This document shows positions 26,208 to 34,374 of a stretch of DNA of 64,000 nucleotides, in pieces. Below the pieces are notes generated by a model. The model was not told the origin of the DNA and ran no database searches. It was given only the letters and a program-made list of their open reading frames with translations. The DNA is from JASTVH01 sp042862465 (lineage in GTDB: Bacteria > Pseudomonadota > Gammaproteobacteria > Pseudomonadales > Oleiphilaceae), in NCBI GenBank assembly GCA_042862465.1, contig JASTVH010000001.1, positions 124,001 to 188,000 on the forward strand. Direction: 5' to 3'. A program made the translations under genes and the position numbers. How positions within the stretch are numbered: position 1 is the stretch's first letter; each line of letters begins with the position of its first letter.

Positions 26208-29200
26208 TCAGTGAAAGTTGCGGGCTTTGACGTGCAGGCTGTCCAGCAGGTGGGAAATGTCGCTGAGGCGGCCGGCAATCACATGGATGACATCACCTTC
26301 GCGTTCCACCGTGCCGTGGACCTGCAGGAGACGCGCTGTCAGCAGGGGCTTGCGCTGTCGCCGGGCGGTGGCCAGCCAGACCACCAGGTTGATGTTGCCG
26401 GTCTCGTCCTCCAGGGTCACGAAGGTAACCCCCGAGGCCGAACCTGGCCGCTGCCGGCCGGTCACCAGCCCGGCGACCACCGCCGGCCGGCCATGGGGCA
26501 CATCGGCGAGTGCCGTCGCAGTGCGGCAGTGGCGCAGCCACCCCTGACTGCGCAGCAGGGCCAGGGGGTGCTCGCCCAGGGTCAGCCCGGTGCTGTGATA
26601 GTCCTCCAGCAGGTTGTCGACGCAGGAAGGAGCACTTAACCGGGCGTCGGCCGTATAGGCCGCCGGTGCCTCCCGCACGGATTCCAGAGGCAAAGGGGCC
26701 TCGAATCCCATCACATCCCAGCGTGCCTGGTAGCGGTGCCCGGCCAGGGAGACAAAGGCATCGGCGCCGGCCAGGGCCTCCAGATCACGGGCGTTAAGAT
26801 CGACGCGACGACGAAGGTCATCCAGGCTGCGGAAATGACCGTGCCGGCGAGCGGCCAGCAGCTGTTGCATGCCTTCCCGGGACAGCCCCTTGATCAGGCG
26901 GAATCCCAGCCGGACCGGCGGTTGCCCTTCCGGTGCGGCGGCCTCCAGGGTGTGGTCCCATTCACTGGCATTGATGTCCACCGGTCGCACAATGATGTCA
27001 TGACGGCGGGCGTCCTGCACCAGCTGTGAGGGTGAGTAGAAGCCCATGGGCTGGCTGTTGAGCAGGGCACAGAGGAAGGCGGCCGGTTCGTGGCGCTTGA
27101 GCCAGGCGGAAACGTAAACCAGCAGGGCAAAGCTGGCAGAGTGGGATTCGGGAAAGCCGTAACCACTAAAGCCACTGAGTTCGCGGTACAGGCGTTCGGC
27201 GAACTGGCGGCTATAACCCCGTTCCAGCATGCCGGCGATGAGTTTGTCCCGGAAGCCCTTCAGTGTTCCGTGCAGCTTCCAGGTGGCCATGGCCCGGCGC
27301 AGCTGGTCCGCCTCGCCGGCGCTGAAACCCGCGGCCACCATGGCCAGGCGGATGGCCTGTTCCTGAAAGATGGGGACCCCCAGGGTGCGCTCCAGCACTT
27401 CCCGGACGGCCTCGGAAGGGTAGGTGGGTTCCTCCAGCCCGGCACGGCGTCGCAGGTAGGGGTGAACCATGTCGCCCTGGATGGGACCTGGGCGAACGAT
27501 GGCAACCTCGATCACCAGATCGTAGTAGCACTCGGGTTTCAGGCGCGGCAACATGCTCATCTGGGCCCGAGATTCCACCTGGAACACGCCCACGCTGTCC
27601 CCCTTCTGAAGCATCTGATATACCGCCGGGTCCTCCCGGGGAATGTCCTGAATGGCAAAAGGATGGCCGCGATGTTCGCCGATGGCGTCCAGGGCCTTGC
27701 GAATGGCGCTCAGCATGCCCAGGGCCAGGACGTCCACTTTCAGCAGGCCCAGGCTTTCCAGGTCGTCCTTGTCCCACTGGATAACCGTGCGGTCGGCCAT
27801 GGCGGCATTCTCGACCGGGACCAGTTCATGCACCGGCGTGGCGGAGATGACAAAACCACCGACGTGTTGCGACAGGTGACGGGGGAAGCCGATCAGGGTT
27901 TCCACCAGCGCCAGGAACTGGCGATACACCCGGGCATGGTCGCCGTGGCTGTGAGCACTGAGCTGGTGGTGCCAGCCCTGCTCCCTGTCGCGCCAGTCGA
28001 TATCCCCGAGCATCTGTTCGATGTGGGCCGGGTCCAGGCCCAGGGCCTTGCCGACATCGCGAATGGCGCTGCGCGGGCGGTAACAGATCACCGTGGCGGC
28101 AAGTGCGGCATGGTCGCGACCGTAGTTGCGGTAGATGTACTGGATGACCTCTTCGCGACGTTCGTGCTCGAAATCCACGTCGATGTCCGGCGGTTCATTG
28201 CGGTTTTTGGAAATGAAGCGTTCGAACAGCAGCGACACCTCCCGCGGGTCCACCTCCGTGATGCCCAGGCAGTAGCACACCACCGAATTGGCCGCCGAGC
28301 CGCGTCCCTGGCAGAGAATGCCGCGCTGCCGGGCAAAGCGGACAATGTCGTGAATGGTCAGGAAGTAGGGCTCGTAGCGCAGCTCGGCGATGAGCGACAG
28401 CTCGTGCTCGATCTGTCGGCTCACCGTCTCCGGCGTGCCTTCCGGGAAACGTCTCTGTTCCCCTTCCCGGACCAGCTGGCGCAACCAGGACTGGGGGCAG
28501 CGGCCCTGGGGGACCAGGCCGGCGGGGTAGTCGTAGCGCAGCTCCCCGAGGGAAAAGCCGCAGCGCTCGGCAATCTTCACCGATTCGGCCAGCCAGGCCG
28601 ACGGATACAGCTTCTGCAGTCGATCGAAGCTGCGCAGGCGGCGCTCGGCATTGGGGAAGAGCAGGCCGCTGGCCTGGGCCACGGAACAGTTGTGGCGGAT
28701 GGCGGTGAGGGCATCCTGCAGGGGCTGGCGGGCGCCACTGTGCATGTGGACGTCGCCGGCGGCGGTCACCGGCAGCTCCAGTTGTTCGGCCAGCTGGCGC
28801 AGCGAGGTCAGCCACGCGGCTTCGCCGGCTTCCAGCAAGCGTTCGCCCAGCAGCCAGAGGCGCTGTGGGAAAACCGTTTGCAGCCACTGGCCATGGGCTT
28901 CAGCCTCACTGAAAGTGGCATCCGGCCGCCAGAGCCCCAGGCAGTGATCGAGGGCATGGGGATTCAGGTCTTCCCGCCGCAGGCAATATTGCCCCTTTTC
29001 CGCGCGGCGGCGGGCGAGGGTGATCAGGCGGCACAGCTGGGCGTAGCTGCGGCGATCCGTTACCAGCAGGATCAGCGTGCCAGGCAGATTCTCCAGTTGA
29101 AACTGGCTGCCGATGATCAGTTTGATGGTGCGCTCCCGGGCCACCCGATAGGCGCGAACCACGCCGGCCACCGAGCACTCATCGGTCAGGGCCAGGGCCC

Positions 29201-29324
29201 GATAGCCCAGCTCCTGGGCACGCTCCACCAGCTCCTCGGGGTGGGAGGCGCCGCGCAGGAAACTGAAATTGCTCAGGCAGTGAAGTTCGGCGTAGGGAAC
29301 CTGCTGTTCAGGCAAACCAGCCAT
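26208..29324 (-). CDS. dnaE2: DnaE2/ImuC, error-prone DNA polymerase III alpha-type
   Basis: A 1,038-residue C-family polymerase of the DnaE2 (ImuC) type, which carries out translesion synthesis and damage-induced mutagenesis with ImuA and ImuB. The order is a PHP domain (PYAELHCLSNFSFLRGAS at the start), palm with the catalytic motif PPDIDVDFEHERR (Asp 380, 382 and 384), thumb and fingers, helix-hairpin-helix and an OB domain near 940-1010 (VTFVTLEDETGNINLVVW). The ATG at 29324 lies inside the end of imuB (17-bp overlap); the open frame further upstream has no conserved sequence. Last gene of the SOS mutasome operon. Confidence 0.95.
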   Translation of the reverse strand: MAGLPEQQVPYAELHCLSNFSFLRGASHPEELVERAQELGYRALALTDECSVAGVVRAYRVARERTIKLIIGSQFQLENLPGTLILLVTDRRSYAQLCRLITLARRRAEKGQYCLRREDLNPHALDHCLGLWRPDATFSEAEAHGQWLQTVFPQRLWLLGERLLEAGEAAWLTSLRQLAEQLELPVTAAGDVHMHSGARQPLQDALTAIRHNCSVAQASGLLFPNAERRLRSFDRLQKLYPSAWLAESVKIAERCGFSLGELRYDYPAGLVPQGRCPQSWLRQLVREGEQRRFPEGTPETVSRQIEHELSLIAELRYEPYFLTIHDIVRFARQRGILCQGRGSAANSVVCYCLGITEVDPREVSLLFERFISKNRNEPPDIDVDFEHERREEVIQYIYRNYGRDHAALAATVICYRPRSAIRDVGKALGLDPAHIEQMLGDIDWRDREQGWHHQLSAHSHGDHARVYRQFLALVETLIGFPRHLSQHVGGFVISATPVHELVPVENAAMADRTVIQWDKDDLESLGLLKVDVLALGMLSAIRKALDAIGEHRGHPFAIQDIPREDPAVYQMLQKGDSVGVFQVESRAQMSMLPRLKPECYYDLVIEVAIVRPGPIQGDMVHPYLRRRAGLEEPTYPSEAVREVLERTLGVPIFQEQAIRLAMVAAGFSAGEADQLRRAMATWKLHGTLKGFRDKLIAGMLERGYSRQFAERLYRELSGFSGYGFPESHSASFALLVYVSAWLKRHEPAAFLCALLNSQPMGFYSPSQLVQDARRHDIIVRPVDINASEWDHTLEAAAPEGQPPVRLGFRLIKGLSREGMQQLLAARRHGHFRSLDDLRRRVDLNARDLEALAGADAFVSLAGHRYQARWDVMGFEAPLPLESVREAPAAYTADARLSAPSCVDNLLEDYHSTGLTLGEHPLALLRSQGWLRHCRTATALADVPHGRPAVVAGLVTGRQRPGSASGVTFVTLEDETGNINLVVWLATARRQRKPLLTARLLQVHGTVEREGDVIHVIAGRLSDISHLLDSLHVKARNFH

Positions 29325-30714
29325 GGATAAACCACCCCTCATCCGGTGAACGAAACACCCAGGCCCGGGCTCCGGAGGCCAGGACGGCGATGTAGTAGTC
29401 CCGCCGTACCCGCTCTCCATCCCACCAGCCGCCCTGGATGCGTTCGGGACCGGCCAGCCAGTGTTGGGGGTGCTCCAGCAGGGGGCGGGGTGTGCTCAAA
29501 AGCCAGAGGGGGCGTTCCGAGATTGCCGACTGGAGGCCCCTGGGCGGTTTCTGCGGGGCCAGGGCGTGCCAGGCCTTCTCCGGCCGGTGATCGGCCGCGG
29601 TGGTGAGGTAATGCACGGCCTGCGGGCCCAGACGCGCCTGCAGCCGCCCCAGCAGATCCTTGAGCTGCGCGGCGTGATGCGTGGGGGTACCGAAAAGATC
29701 CTCGGCCGGTGCCTCCATCGCCAGCAGGCGTGAGCACTCCAGCGTCAGTGCGGTAACCGGTGCCGTTAGTGAGTAACGCTCCAGCCGCAGCCTGAGCAGC
29801 TCCATAAACTGCTCATGGTCATTCAATGGCCGTGTACTGCGCAGGCGCAGCGGGCTGGCAGTTTGCTCACGGTGCAGGAAGTGAATCTCCAGTGTATCCG
29901 TCAGCTGCTGCTGCAGGCGCAGGAAATCGGTTAATTCCCCCAGCATGCGTTGCAGGGGAAACAGCAGGCTGGTCACCTGTTCGGCCTCGCGCAGCAGGTC
30001 GAGGCGGCGGTAGAAACGGGCTGGTGGCACGTACTCGGGTTGGGGGTCCGGGCGCTCGCCGCAGAGCTTCTGCAGCTGTGTGTAGGCCTCCGGGCCCAGC
30101 CGGCGGGCCAGTCCCGCCCTGGGCAGACCTGCCAGGTCGCCCAGGGTTCGCAATCCCATACGCTCCAGGCGCTGGCTGACCGCGTCGTCAAAACCGCAGC
30201 CAGTGACCGGCAGCTGGCGGCGCTGATGGGCCAGAGTTTCGGCATCTTGCGTGCAGAGTTCGCGCCACTGGCGGGCGAGAGCCCGGGCCAGGCCGGGGGT
30301 GTCACCGGTCGATGCGGCCACGGTGAAGCCATCCTGTACCAGCGCATCGCGCAAATGTTGGTAGAGAGGGGGCAGGCCCCCGTGCAGACGCAGCACGCCG
30401 GAAACCTCCAGCAGCAGGCCATCCGGTGGCTCCAGGGTAATGCGGTCGGTGTAGCCGTAAGCCCACTGGGCCCGTTCCTTGAGAATCCGGGTGGTGGCCT
30501 CCGGGTTCAACGGCCGCAGGCAGATCTCCGGCGCCAGATACTGCGCCGTATGAATGGATTGACCTCGCGCCACGCCCAGCGCCCGGGCCGGAGTGTTGGC
30601 CTGGGCAATCGCCGGGGGATGGCCGTCCACAATGGCGGTGGGGGGCGCTGTCTCATGGCAGCGGTCGTAATGGTCCAGCAGGAGCTGGGGGAAATGCAGA
30701 TAGAGCCACAGCAT
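29308..30714 (-). CDS. imuB: ImuB, catalytically dead Y-family polymerase
   Basis: A 468-residue Y-family homologue. The family's first catalytic acidic motif is replaced by LYLHFPQL at the N-terminus, and the usual SxDE motif by DGLLLEVSG near residue 101, so it should not polymerise DNA. ImuB instead links the beta clamp, ImuA and DnaE2. The little-finger region and a C-terminal ImuB tail (SERPLWLLSTPRPL) are present. Its ATG has only a weak upstream AGGGG, at 12 nt, and the 16 bp before it abut a palindromic insertion that separates it from imuA. Confidence 0.92.
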   Translation of the reverse strand: MLWLYLHFPQLLLDHYDRCHETAPPTAIVDGHPPAIAQANTPARALGVARGQSIHTAQYLAPEICLRPLNPEATTRILKERAQWAYGYTDRITLEPPDGLLLEVSGVLRLHGGLPPLYQHLRDALVQDGFTVAASTGDTPGLARALARQWRELCTQDAETLAHQRRQLPVTGCGFDDAVSQRLERMGLRTLGDLAGLPRAGLARRLGPEAYTQLQKLCGERPDPQPEYVPPARFYRRLDLLREAEQVTSLLFPLQRMLGELTDFLRLQQQLTDTLEIHFLHREQTASPLRLRSTRPLNDHEQFMELLRLRLERYSLTAPVTALTLECSRLLAMEAPAEDLFGTPTHHAAQLKDLLGRLQARLGPQAVHYLTTAADHRPEKAWHALAPQKPPRGLQSAISERPLWLLSTPRPLLEHPQHWLAGPERIQGGWWDGERVRRDYYIAVLASGARAWVFRSPDEGWFIHGWFA

Positions 30715-30729
30715 GGTTTTTCGAGCCCC

Positions 30730-30978
30730 TAGCCCGCATTTCTCACCAAGGGTTCGGATTTTTGCGTGTTCCTGGCGAAACAGGTGGGCCTAATGGGCCG
30801 CCGGGCGTGGCCGTAGCCCCGCCCAAGGGCCGTTGGGTCCAGATGTGAAGCCAGGGGCAGGCAAAAACCGAACAGATCCAAATTGGATTTTCCAATATTC
30901 ACCAATTTATTTTGTAGATAATTGATATTGCTTCGCTTTTTTGTCATGGCGATCGGCCTTGGTGAGAAATGCGGGCTA
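30730..30978. mobile_element. MITE-like palindromic element between imuA and imuB
   Basis: The 249-bp element is bounded by perfect 22-bp inverted repeats at 30730-30751 (beginning TAGCCCGCATTTCTCACC) and 30957-30978. Inside them is a second, imperfect pair, GTTCGGATTTTTGC (30752-30765) and GCAAAAACCGAAC (30861-30873). It has no gene. One part is G+C-rich (30790-30860) and the part next to the right repeat is A+T-rich. This is the structure of a non-autonomous transposable element or a bacterial interspersed palindrome. I see no clear target-site duplication. The IS family is not identified. Confidence 0.75.
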
Positions 30979-31674
30979 ATGCCAGGGACCCTGGATAACA
31001 CGGGCCGCCTGATGGACGGCGCCGCCATAGGGCACCTCGGCCGTGACCGGGGGCAGGGACAGGGCATGCTGACCGGGCTGCCAGCCCCCGCGGCTCTTGA
31101 GGATTTCCACATGCAGCTGCGCGTCTGGCTCCGGGCGCTGCAGAGTCAGACGCAGGGCGGCCGCTGAACTCCGGCCGGCGGCTGTCATGGGCCGCAGCAA
31201 TATGCCCAGACTGCTACCGGCCTCGGCAGCCAGCTGCAGGCGGCGAATATCACCATCCTTTAACCGCTCCGGCCAGGCCAGAACCAGACCGCATCCGGGG
31301 TTGCGTAACGCCTGATCGCAGCTCCAGATCTGGTCTTCCACCTCCGGCGCCTGTACCACCACCAGATGGCGGATATCGATGCCGGCCCGGACCAGCGCCG
31401 GAGCATAGGGCACGTGCGGCGGATTTACCCAGATGGCGGCCTGTCCGCGCCCTGTGAGTCGTCGCATCAGGGGCAGCAGCAGCTGCAACTCGCCGATGCC
31501 GGGTTGGTCCAGCAGTAATTCCGTCAGGGCGCCTTTGGGCCAGCCTCCGCCCGCCAGTTGACGATCCAGCTCAGGGTAGCCACTCGGCTCCGTGGGGGGC
31601 GCCGTCTGATGACGTCGCCCCTGCCAGATACGGGGGTCTTTCAGCAGTTGGTGAATCGTGGGTGTCGCCGTCAT
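30976..31674 (-). CDS. imuA: ImuA, RecA/SulA-like mutasome protein
   Basis: A 232-residue protein with a RecA-like, SulA-related fold: GWPKGALTELLLDQPGIGELQLLLPLM in place of a standard Walker A, then AIWVNPPHVPYAPALVRAGID and QALRNPGCGLVLAWPERL. ImuA interacts with RecA and ImuB and is needed for DnaE2-dependent mutagenesis. It is the first gene of the operon, 18 bp downstream of a LexA box. The TAG stop codon lies within the terminal inverted repeat of the palindromic element, so the C-terminus may have been altered by that insertion. Confidence 0.88.
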   Translation of the reverse strand: MTATPTIHQLLKDPRIWQGRRHQTAPPTEPSGYPELDRQLAGGGWPKGALTELLLDQPGIGELQLLLPLMRRLTGRGQAAIWVNPPHVPYAPALVRAGIDIRHLVVVQAPEVEDQIWSCDQALRNPGCGLVLAWPERLKDGDIRRLQLAAEAGSSLGILLRPMTAAGRSSAAALRLTLQRPEPDAQLHVEILKSRGGWQPGQHALSLPPVTAEVPYGGAVHQAARVIQGPWH

Positions 31675-31690
31675 AGGGGGTACATCGTGA

Positions 31691-31710
31691 TACTGTTTAT
31701 ATATACAGTA
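31691..31710 (-). promoter_or_regulatory. LexA box of the imuA-imuB-dnaE2 operon
   Basis: The sequence TACTGTTTATATATACAGTA contains CTG-N10-CAG with an AT spacer (31693-31708) and symmetric TA flanks, close to a perfect LexA box. It lies just upstream of the imuA ATG on the minus strand, so the mutasome genes belong to the SOS regulon with lexA-sulA. The distance to the divergent chemoreceptor gene is about 250 bp, so control of that gene is unlikely. Confidence 0.93.
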
Positions 31711-31959
31711 TAACGGGGTCGGTGGATTTGCAAGGGAGGCTGTAAATGAAAATCGCAGTCTGGTGCATCATCAGTTTGATTATTGTCAAGTTACTGAAAT
31801 TAATAATAAAAAAACAAAAACGAATAGTGTTTTTAAAGCATGTCTAATATGTTGCTTCCGGCGGCGTAATCTGTGGTGTAAACAGGTGGGTCGCTTTCCG
31901 CCGTCGCGGCCGTTCGGGTAGTGACGTTTAACGCCAGCGCGTAACCCATGGAGATCCGT

Positions 31960-34068
31960 ATGGCGCTGTCAATTCGGCAAAAACTGTATGTGACAATCAC
32001 GATCCCCCTGGTGGCTTTGATGATTTTTGCGGCCCTTGCAATCAATCAAAGCCAGGAACGTCATGAGAATGCTCAGGGCACGGTTCAAAACACGCGGTTG
32101 ATCGGTGACCTGCGTCAGGTCCTGGACGCTGTGCAGGTCGAACGGGGGCTTTCTTCAGCTGTACTGGCTGCCGGGGAGGAGCGTCTGAAACGGCGGCTAC
32201 GGACACAGCGAGAGATTGTCGATGCAAGGCGCGACACCCTGCGCAAAACCTTGAGCCAGGAAATAGCCGAAGGTTTCGGGGAGCGTCTGCAGAAGCAACT
32301 GAAAGCCGTACGGGAGCGACTCGACAGCGTGACAACGCTTCGTAACCGGGTGGACCGTGGCGACTATTCATCCGGACAGGCTGTTGCCGCCTATACCGAA
32401 GTGACGCATCAGTTGCTCGCCAGCATGCACCTGATGGCCAATCTCACCGGGGAAAGTGCCTTGAGCAAACGCATGCTGCAGTTGGTCTTCCTGGCAGAGG
32501 CCAAAGAGGCGGCGGGACTGGAGCGTGCCCTGCTTGCGGAGGCTTTTGCCCGGCACCACTACGACCGCGATCTGATGCGTCGTCACGCGGCCTTGATGGC
32601 TCGCGGGCAGATGGCGCTGGCTCAGGCTGCGAGTGCCGCTGATGCCGAGGGCGTTGAAGCTTTGCGGGCTTTTGAGGCCTCCTCGTCCAATCAGGCGGTA
32701 CGCCGGGTGCAGCAGGGGTTGAGCACGGCAGAAACCATCGATTCGATCAGCCTGAGTGCCGAGGCGTGGTTCGACCTGGCGACCCGGCGTATCGGTGACA
32801 TGGCGGCATTGATCGGGCAGGTCTCCGATCGTCTGGAGGCGCTGGCCAGCCAAATGGCCAGCGATGCGACCCAGGCCATCTATCTCAGCAGTCTCGGTAG
32901 TGGCGGCGTTATCCTGGTGGTTCTCAGTGTCGCTTTTGCAGTGGTCCGGCAGCTGGTGAAGCAAGTGAACAGTCTGTCGTCGTCGATCATTCGGGTCGGC
33001 ACGGATCTGGATTTGAGCGTTCGCAGCCGGGTATTGAGCCGGGATGAACTGGGACAAACGGCGCAGGCCTTCAATAAAACCATGGACACCTTTGAGCGGG
33101 TGATTGAGCAGGTAGCCAACACCAGTATCAATCTGGCCTCTGCCGCCGAGGAAACGGCCACCATTTCCGAACAGACCAGCCAGACCATGCAGCGTCAGCA
33201 GGCTGAAACGGAACAACTGGCTACCGCTATCAACGAGATGAGCGCGACCATCCACGAAGTGGCCCGTAATACCGACCAGGCCCGGGAGTCGGCCGAGCAG
33301 TCCCAGACCAACTCGGCCCACGGGCAATCCATTGTGAAAGCGGTCATCCAGGCCATTAACGATGTGCAGGGCAGTGTCAACGAATCGGCCGAAGCGGTTC
33401 AGGAACTGGCTCAGGGAAGTGAGGAGATCGGCAAGGTGCTGGATGTCATACGTGGTGTGGCCGAGCAAACCAACCTGCTGGCGCTCAATGCGGCTATTGA
33501 GGCGGCCCGGGCCGGAGAGCACGGCCGAGGGTTTGCGGTGGTCGCCGAGGAAGTCCGCTCCCTGGCCCGCCAGACTCAGGCCAGCACGGAAGAGATCCAG
33601 GCTATCATTCTCAAGGTTCGCGAAGGGGCCGAGGCCGTGGCGAATCGCACCCATCAAACCCAGACCGAGACGGCTGAAGCGGTTAACCAGTCCGAAGCGG
33701 CTGGTGCCGCGCTGGAGTCGGCCAGGCTATCGGCCCGGCGTATCGTGGACATGAACGTCGAAATTGCCAGTGCTACGGAAGAGCAAAGCAGTGTGGCCGA
33801 GGAAATTAGCAGCAATGTCACCAACATCAATCAGTCGTTTGAAGAAACGACTGAAGGATCACAGCAGGCGGCCCAGGCCAGTGAGAGCCTGGCCAAAATG
33901 GCAGCAGAGTTGCAGTTACTGGTGGGTGAATTCTCCAGAAGTCAAAGCAACAATGGTAACGAACCCAGCCCGGAGCCTGTGTACCAGAAAAAGGGCAGAA
34001 CACGGCCTCCGCTGGAATCGGAAACCACCTACAGCGGCTACGCGGGGGCCTTGGCCGAGGGCGCATGA
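31960..34068 (+). CDS. Methyl-accepting chemotaxis protein with NIT sensor
   Basis: A 702-residue inner-membrane chemoreceptor. Membrane helices are near residues 12-30 and 309-330. The periplasmic part between them looks like a NIT domain (nitrate/nitrite sensing type), with the typical LDAVQVERGLSSAVLA. A HAMP linker follows, then a long coiled-coil signalling domain whose hairpin tip EQTNLLALNAAIEAARAGEHG and AVVAEEVRSLARQ are canonical for CheA/CheW coupling. The ATG at 31960 has GGAG 6 nt upstream; an ATG four codons earlier lacks a site. The ligand is not known. Confidence 0.9.
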   Translation: MALSIRQKLYVTITIPLVALMIFAALAINQSQERHENAQGTVQNTRLIGDLRQVLDAVQVERGLSSAVLAAGEERLKRRLRTQREIVDARRDTLRKTLSQEIAEGFGERLQKQLKAVRERLDSVTTLRNRVDRGDYSSGQAVAAYTEVTHQLLASMHLMANLTGESALSKRMLQLVFLAEAKEAAGLERALLAEAFARHHYDRDLMRRHAALMARGQMALAQAASAADAEGVEALRAFEASSSNQAVRRVQQGLSTAETIDSISLSAEAWFDLATRRIGDMAALIGQVSDRLEALASQMASDATQAIYLSSLGSGGVILVVLSVAFAVVRQLVKQVNSLSSSIIRVGTDLDLSVRSRVLSRDELGQTAQAFNKTMDTFERVIEQVANTSINLASAAEETATISEQTSQTMQRQQAETEQLATAINEMSATIHEVARNTDQARESAEQSQTNSAHGQSIVKAVIQAINDVQGSVNESAEAVQELAQGSEEIGKVLDVIRGVAEQTNLLALNAAIEAARAGEHGRGFAVVAEEVRSLARQTQASTEEIQAIILKVREGAEAVANRTHQTQTETAEAVNQSEAAGAALESARLSARRIVDMNVEIASATEEQSSVAEEISSNVTNINQSFEETTEGSQQAAQASESLAKMAAELQLLVGEFSRSQSNNGNEPSPEPVYQKKGRTRPPLESETTYSGYAGALAEGA

Positions 34069-34374
34069 GTGCGGATCGGACCACAAAAAAGGCGCTGAGG
34101 GTTTACCCTCAGCGCCAACGCATCATGGAGACGCAATGCCCCATTGGCAGGACGAACAAGCGAGGCCCGGAAATCGGCCCGACTGCCGAAGCGGGCCACA
34201 GGTAAAACCTGAGTTAACACTTATCAGTATAGAAAAGATTTCCGGGTGCCTTAGAAGGATTGGCAATCAATTTTTCAGGCTTTAAGCCGCCATCCTGAAA
34301 ATGACCGAAGTCTGTATCAACTAGCGGCCAAACCCCGGACCGGTTCTTAGATGGTTTATGTAACCTGCTGATAA
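34069..34374. other. Convergent spacer between chemoreceptor and selO
   Basis: This 306-bp region between convergent genes holds one strong terminator (34091-34116). The rest, 34117-34374, is the 3' untranslated part of the selO transcript if that terminator is used. No gene, repeat or RNA was recognised there. Confidence 0.5.
34091..34116 (-). terminator. Rho-independent terminator
   Basis: A perfect 11-bp stem, GGCGCTGAGGG and CCCTCAGCGCC, with a TTTA loop. On the minus strand it is followed by TTTTTT, so it is a classical terminator for the selO transcript coming from the right, 258 bp after the selO stop. It begins 23 bp after the chemoreceptor stop and may also halt plus-strand transcription. 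Confidence 0.85.

Noticed and set aside
27090..29330. Long open frame on the plus strand opposite dnaE2
   Set aside because: It is the antisense shadow of a high-G+C coding gene; dnaE2 has clear catalytic motifs and operon context.
30730..30978. Complete insertion sequence with transposase
   Set aside because: The element is only 249 bp and holds no transposase gene.
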